DNA of 64,000 nucleotides from Pseudomonas baetica (lineage in GTDB: Bacteria; Pseudomonadota; Gammaproteobacteria; Pseudomonadales; Pseudomonadaceae), in NCBI RefSeq assembly GCF_019733355.1, contig NZ_JAIHLQ010000003.1, forward strand, positions 1 to 64,000, read 5' to 3'. Each line of letters begins with the position of its first letter. The stretch's first letter is position 1. The translations under genes were made by a program, and so were the position numbers. Shown here in pieces: positions 60,790 to 64,000 of the stretch. A model generated the notes under the pieces. That model worked only from the letters and a program-made list of their open reading frames with translations, made no database searches and was not told where the DNA came from.

Positions 60790-62196
60790 CTAAGTGATGC
60801 CCAGCGCCAGCATTTTCTTGTACAACGTCGATCTTCCAAGCCCCAACCGCGCTGCCGCCTCCGGCACGTTGCCCGCGCATTGCGCCAGGGCAGATTGAAT
60901 CAACTGCCGGTCAAACCGTTCTCGCGCCTGAGCGAATGTTTCCTCGGTCAGCGCTTCAACCGTCGGCGTCGTCGCACGTTCAACCGGGGTAAACGTGCCG
61001 ATAGCCGCACGAATGTCACTCTGCGTCAGCATCAAGTCATCACTGAGCAACGCCGCCCGTTCCAGCACATTGCGCAACTCGCGAATATTGCCCGGCCAGG
61101 CATGCTGCCCCAGTAATGCCAATGCTTCGCGGTGCAGTTCATGCTGACTGCGCAGCTCTTCGAGAATGGCTTCGCTGAGCGCGGGCAAATCGTCGAGTCG
61201 TTCACGCAGCGGCGGCACCTGGATCGGCAGCACGTTGAGGCGGTAATACAAGTCAGCGCGAAACTCGCCGCGCTTGATCGCTGCTTGCAGGTCGGTGGAG
61301 GTCGCGGCGATCACCCGCACATCGCTTTGGATCACTTCGTTGGAGCCTACCGGCTCGAACTCCTTTTCCTGCAACACCCGCAGCAATTTGCTTTGCAGCG
61401 GCAGCGGCATGTCGCCAATTTCGTCGAGGAACAACGTGCCACCCTGAGCGATTTGCAGCTTGCCGGTGCGGCCCTTACGGTCAGCTCCGGTGAATGCGCC
61501 TGGGGCGGTGCCGAAAAACTCCGCTTCCAGCAGCGCCTCCGGAATCGCCGCGCTGTTGATGCTGACAAAGGCCTTGTGTGCACGGGGTGATGCGCTGTGA
61601 ATCGCCTGAGCCAGCAACTCCTTGCCGGTGCCGGTTTCACCGAGCAGCAAGACGGGCGAGTCAGCACTGGCGCTGCGCCTCGCACGGCGTTTAACTTCGA
61701 GGCTGGCAGCACTGGTGCCGATGAAATGGGCGAAGTTGTATTTGGTCTGACGTGCGCGCAGCAGTGATCGGGTCGAGGCGAGTTCTTCCTGCATGCTCAG
61801 GTAGCGCTTGAGCATCGGTGACAGCGTGCGCAACTCATCGAACAGGGCGAAGCCTATCGCGCCGATGACTGTGCCAGCGTCGTCGTGAATCGGCAGACGC
61901 ATTACCACCAACGGTTCTTTTGGCGTGTCTTGCATGTCGAGCAAAATCGGCCGTCCGGTGCGCACCACTTCCCGCAGGAGGCTGCCGGGAATCACGCTTT
62001 CACAGGGCTTGCCGATGGCCCCTTCGGCCGACTCCAGGCCAAAACGGCGGGCGTAACGTTCGTTCATCCAGACAATGTTGGCATCGCGATCAACAATCAC
62101 CGTGCCTTCGCTCGATTGCTCGATGATCTCGAACAGCGAACGGATCGCCAGGGTGCGAACCCGTTGGTAGTCCTTGAGGCTTTCGGTGGTGTTCAT
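60790..62196 (-). CDS. Sigma-54-dependent regulator with PAS sensor
   Basis: The 468-residue protein has an N-terminal PAS domain (IEQSSEGTVIVDRDANIVWM, about 25-130) and a AAA+ domain with Walker A GETGTGKE (near 190), the sigma-54 contact loop GAFTGA and Walker B GGTLFLDEIG. A Fis-type helix-turn-helix ends it (NVPEAAARLGLGRSTLYKKM). It is encoded just upstream of the 3-hydroxybutyrate operon on the same strand, with a sigma-54 promoter between them, so it most probably activates that operon. Confidence 0.93.
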   Translation of the reverse strand: MNTTESLKDYQRVRTLAIRSLFEIIEQSSEGTVIVDRDANIVWMNERYARRFGLESAEGAIGKPCESVIPGSLLREVVRTGRPILLDMQDTPKEPLVVMRLPIHDDAGTVIGAIGFALFDELRTLSPMLKRYLSMQEELASTRSLLRARQTKYNFAHFIGTSAASLEVKRRARRSASADSPVLLLGETGTGKELLAQAIHSASPRAHKAFVSINSAAIPEALLEAEFFGTAPGAFTGADRKGRTGKLQIAQGGTLFLDEIGDMPLPLQSKLLRVLQEKEFEPVGSNEVIQSDVRVIAATSTDLQAAIKRGEFRADLYYRLNVLPIQVPPLRERLDDLPALSEAILEELRSQHELHREALALLGQHAWPGNIRELRNVLERAALLSDDLMLTQSDIRAAIGTFTPVERATTPTVEALTEETFAQARERFDRQLIQSALAQCAGNVPEAAARLGLGRSTLYKKMLALGIT

Positions 62197-62230
62197 GTGC
62201 AGACTGATCCTGATTGTGTGTTGCCAGTAC

Positions 62231-62331
62231 CGGCCCTTTCGCGGGCAAACCCGCTCCCACAGGTTTCACGGGCGTTCACAAATTATGTCTACAACAGAAG
62301 ACTCTGTGGGCGCTGGCCTGCCAGCGATGTT
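62231..62331. repeat. REP pair of mixed type
   Basis: A standard copy (tcgcgggcaaacccgctccc) is followed about 55 bases later by a copy of the ctggc/gccag variant (gtgggcgctggcctgccagc). Mixed pairs are unusual compared with the uniform doublets elsewhere. Confidence 0.7.
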
Positions 62332-62365
62332 CTAGATACGGTTTCAAGGCGTGCGGCGATTATGC

Positions 62366-63940
62366 CTACCTCGAATGCGCCGCCGCCAACAACTCTTGGG
62401 TGTACGGATGCTGCGGCGAGTCAAACACCTCATGACTGGCGCCGCGCTCGACCACTTTGCCGTCCTTGATCACGATCATGTCGTGGGCCAAGGCGCGGAC
62501 CACCGCCAGGTCGTGGCTGATGAACAGATAAGTGAGCCCGTACTTTTCCTGAAGATCGCGGAGCAGGGCGACCACTTGTTTCTGCACCGTACGGTCCAGT
62601 GCCGAAGTCGGTTCATCCAGCAGGATCAGCGCCGGTTTCAGCACCAGTGCGCGGGCGATGGCGATGCGTTGGCGTTGCCCGCCGGAAAACTCGTGGGGAT
62701 AGCGATGTCGGCTCTGCGGGTCGAGACCGACCTCCTTGAGCACGCGGATCACTTGCTCGTCGCATTCATCAGCGGTGGATTCGCGATGCACCTCCAGGCC
62801 TTCGCTGATGATCTGTGCCACCGACATTCGCGGGCTGAGGCTGCCGAACGGATCCTGAAACACCACCTGCATCTGCCGGCGCCAGGGTCGTAGCTGCTTC
62901 TGATTGAGGCCGTCGAGTGCTTCGCCCTGGAAGCGGATGCTGCCTTCGGAGTCGAGCAAACGCAGGATGGCCTGACCCAGCGTCGACTTGCCCGATCCGG
63001 ACTCGCCGACGATCCCCAGCGTCTTGCCGCGCTGGATGTTCAGGCTGATACCGTCTACCGCACGCAGATACTGTTTGCGCTGAAACAGCCCGCCACCGAC
63101 GACAAACTCAACCCGCAAATCTTTGACTTCCAGCACATTCTCGCGCTCATCCCTAGGCAGTGCTTCACCTTCGGGCTCGGCGTTGAGCAGGATGCAGCTA
63201 TAAGGATGTTTGGGCTCGTTGAACAGGGTTTCGCACGGCGCCTGCTCGACGATCTCACCGGCCTTCATTACGCAGACGCGCTGAGCAATGCTGCGCACCA
63301 GGTTGAGGTCGTGGCTGATCAGCAACAACGACATGCCCAAACGTTGTTGCAGGGATTTGAGCAGCACAAGGATCTTGCGCTGCACGGTGACGTCGAGGGC
63401 CGTGGTCGGCTCGTCGGCAATCAACAGTTCCGGTTCGCACGCCAGGGCCATGGCGATCATGACCCGCTGCCGCTGCCCACCGGACAACTGATGCGGATAC
63501 GCCTTGAGCCGCTCTTTGGGTTTCTGGATGCCCACCAGTCCGAGCAGTTCGAGAATGCGTTTTTGCGCCGCTTTACCACCGAGGCCGCGATGCAGCAGCA
63601 GGGTTTCGCCAATCTGCTTTTCGATGGTGTGCAATGGGTTGAGCGAGGTCATCGGCTCTTGAAAAATCATGGCGATGCGGTTGCCCCGCAGTTCACGCAG
63701 AACCTTGGGATCAGCGCCGATCAGTTCCTGTGCGCGATAGCGAATGCTGCCGGTGGTTTGCGCCTCAGAATCGGGGAGCAATTGCAGAATCGAATGGGCG
63801 GTTACCGATTTGCCCGAGCCCGATTCGCCAACCAGCGCCAGGCACTCGCCGGGGCGGATGTCCAGACACAGGTCGCGCACCACGGTCTGACCCTGGAAGG
63901 CAACGTTGAGGTTTCGTATTTCAATCAGGTTGTCAGTCAT
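62366..63940 (-). CDS. yejF: Peptide ABC transporter ATP-binding protein, double ATPase (YejF-like)
   Basis: The 524-residue protein holds two ABC ATPase domains. The first has Walker [19 protein letters not shown] and [12 protein letters not shown]; the second [18 protein letters not shown] and [12 protein letters not shown]. Oppdip-type extensions follow each ([31 protein letters not shown]). This layout is that of YejF, the ATPase of the YejABEF peptide/microcin C importer. ATG 63940 is preferred; a GTG at 63946 precedes it. It follows the permease gene by about 10 bases. Confidence 0.92.
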   Translation of the reverse strand: MTDNLIEIRNLNVAFQGQTVVRDLCLDIRPGECLALVGESGSGKSVTAHSILQLLPDSEAQTTGSIRYRAQELIGADPKVLRELRGNRIAMIFQEPMTSLNPLHTIEKQIGETLLLHRGLGGKAAQKRILELLGLVGIQKPKERLKAYPHQLSGGQRQRVMIAMALACEPELLIADEPTTALDVTVQRKILVLLKSLQQRLGMSLLLISHDLNLVRSIAQRVCVMKAGEIVEQAPCETLFNEPKHPYSCILLNAEPEGEALPRDERENVLEVKDLRVEFVVGGGLFQRKQYLRAVDGISLNIQRGKTLGIVGESGSGKSTLGQAILRLLDSEGSIRFQGEALDGLNQKQLRPWRRQMQVVFQDPFGSLSPRMSVAQIISEGLEVHRESTADECDEQVIRVLKEVGLDPQSRHRYPHEFSGGQRQRIAIARALVLKPALILLDEPTSALDRTVQKQVVALLRDLQEKYGLTYLFISHDLAVVRALAHDMIVIKDGKVVERGASHEVFDSPQHPYTQELLAAAHSR

Positions 63941-63949
63941 GGTCACGCT

Positions 63950-64000
63950 TCAGGATCGTGGGTCGAATGCGTCGCGTAACGCTTCGCCGATGAACACCAG
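63950..64000 (-). CDS. yejE: Peptide ABC transporter permease, C-terminal end (YejE-like, cut by window edge)
   Basis: The minus strand at the right edge encodes LVFIGEALRDAFDPRS before a stop at 63950-63952. The FIGEALRDAFDPR ending is typical of YejE/DppC-type permeases. Its stop lies just before the start of the double ATPase gene, as in yejABEF operons. Confidence 0.8.
   Translation of the reverse strand: MVFIGEALRDAFDPRS

Overview
The window is a chromosomal segment of a Pseudomonas of the P. fluorescens group. This rests on family content and style: an Mrp/Pha antiporter operon with fused A and B subunits, a YdiJ-type dehydrogenase, DUF1652, DUF2789 and DUF3087 genes, a GntP/HbdH/acetoacetyl-CoA synthetase operon, high GC core genes, and many intergenic REP doublets of the 'tgggagcgggcttgcccgcga' type. 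No rRNA, tRNA or CRISPR array was seen.

Left edge (1-2650) is an AT-richer accessory island. It holds the 5' end of an IS5-family element, a 53-codon reading frame cut by that element, and an overlapping HNH nuclease / AAA ATPase pair that resembles a Septu-type anti-phage system. From 2749 to 14100 come core and metabolic genes: an AraC/GyrI regulator, a YbaK deacylase, a TSUP exporter with an Fe(II)/2-oxoglutarate oxygenase and a divergent LysR regulator, a DNA alkylation repair protein, a glutathione transferase, a DksA-like protein, a chemoreceptor with an unusual C-terminal sensor, and several small proteins.

From 14200 to 24700 lie an orphan betaine-type binding protein, a DUF2946/TonB receptor pair, and the six-gene Mrp (Pha) antiporter operon. 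From 24900 to 41250 lie a DMT exporter divergent from an XRE-cupin regulator and flavoprotein, ppnN, housekeeping and small genes, a LysR regulator, ydiJ and a pqiA pair.

From 41500 to 48300 is a coherent catabolic locus: amino-acid-type ABC importer, RidA, IclR regulator, PLP-dependent DSD1-type deaminase/dehydratase and a 2-keto-3-deoxygluconate kinase. The combination fits uptake of D-glucosaminate, or a related 2-amino sugar acid, and its conversion to KDG and KDPG; this is inference. From 48350 to 52450 come a parvulin, a hybrid histidine kinase and an unlinked PilU-like ATPase. From 52450 to 56290 is a lower-GC segment with one 1229-residue effector-like protein. From 56340 to 62200 is the ketone-body operon (permease, 3-hydroxybutyrate dehydrogenase, acetoacetyl-CoA synthetase), with a recognisable sigma-54 promoter, a candidate enhancer site and the gene for its probable activator next to it. 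The right edge carries a Yej-type peptide ABC transporter ATPase and the end of its permease gene.

Coordinates are given at the start codon judged best by ribosome binding site and family, which is often downstream of the longest possible start.
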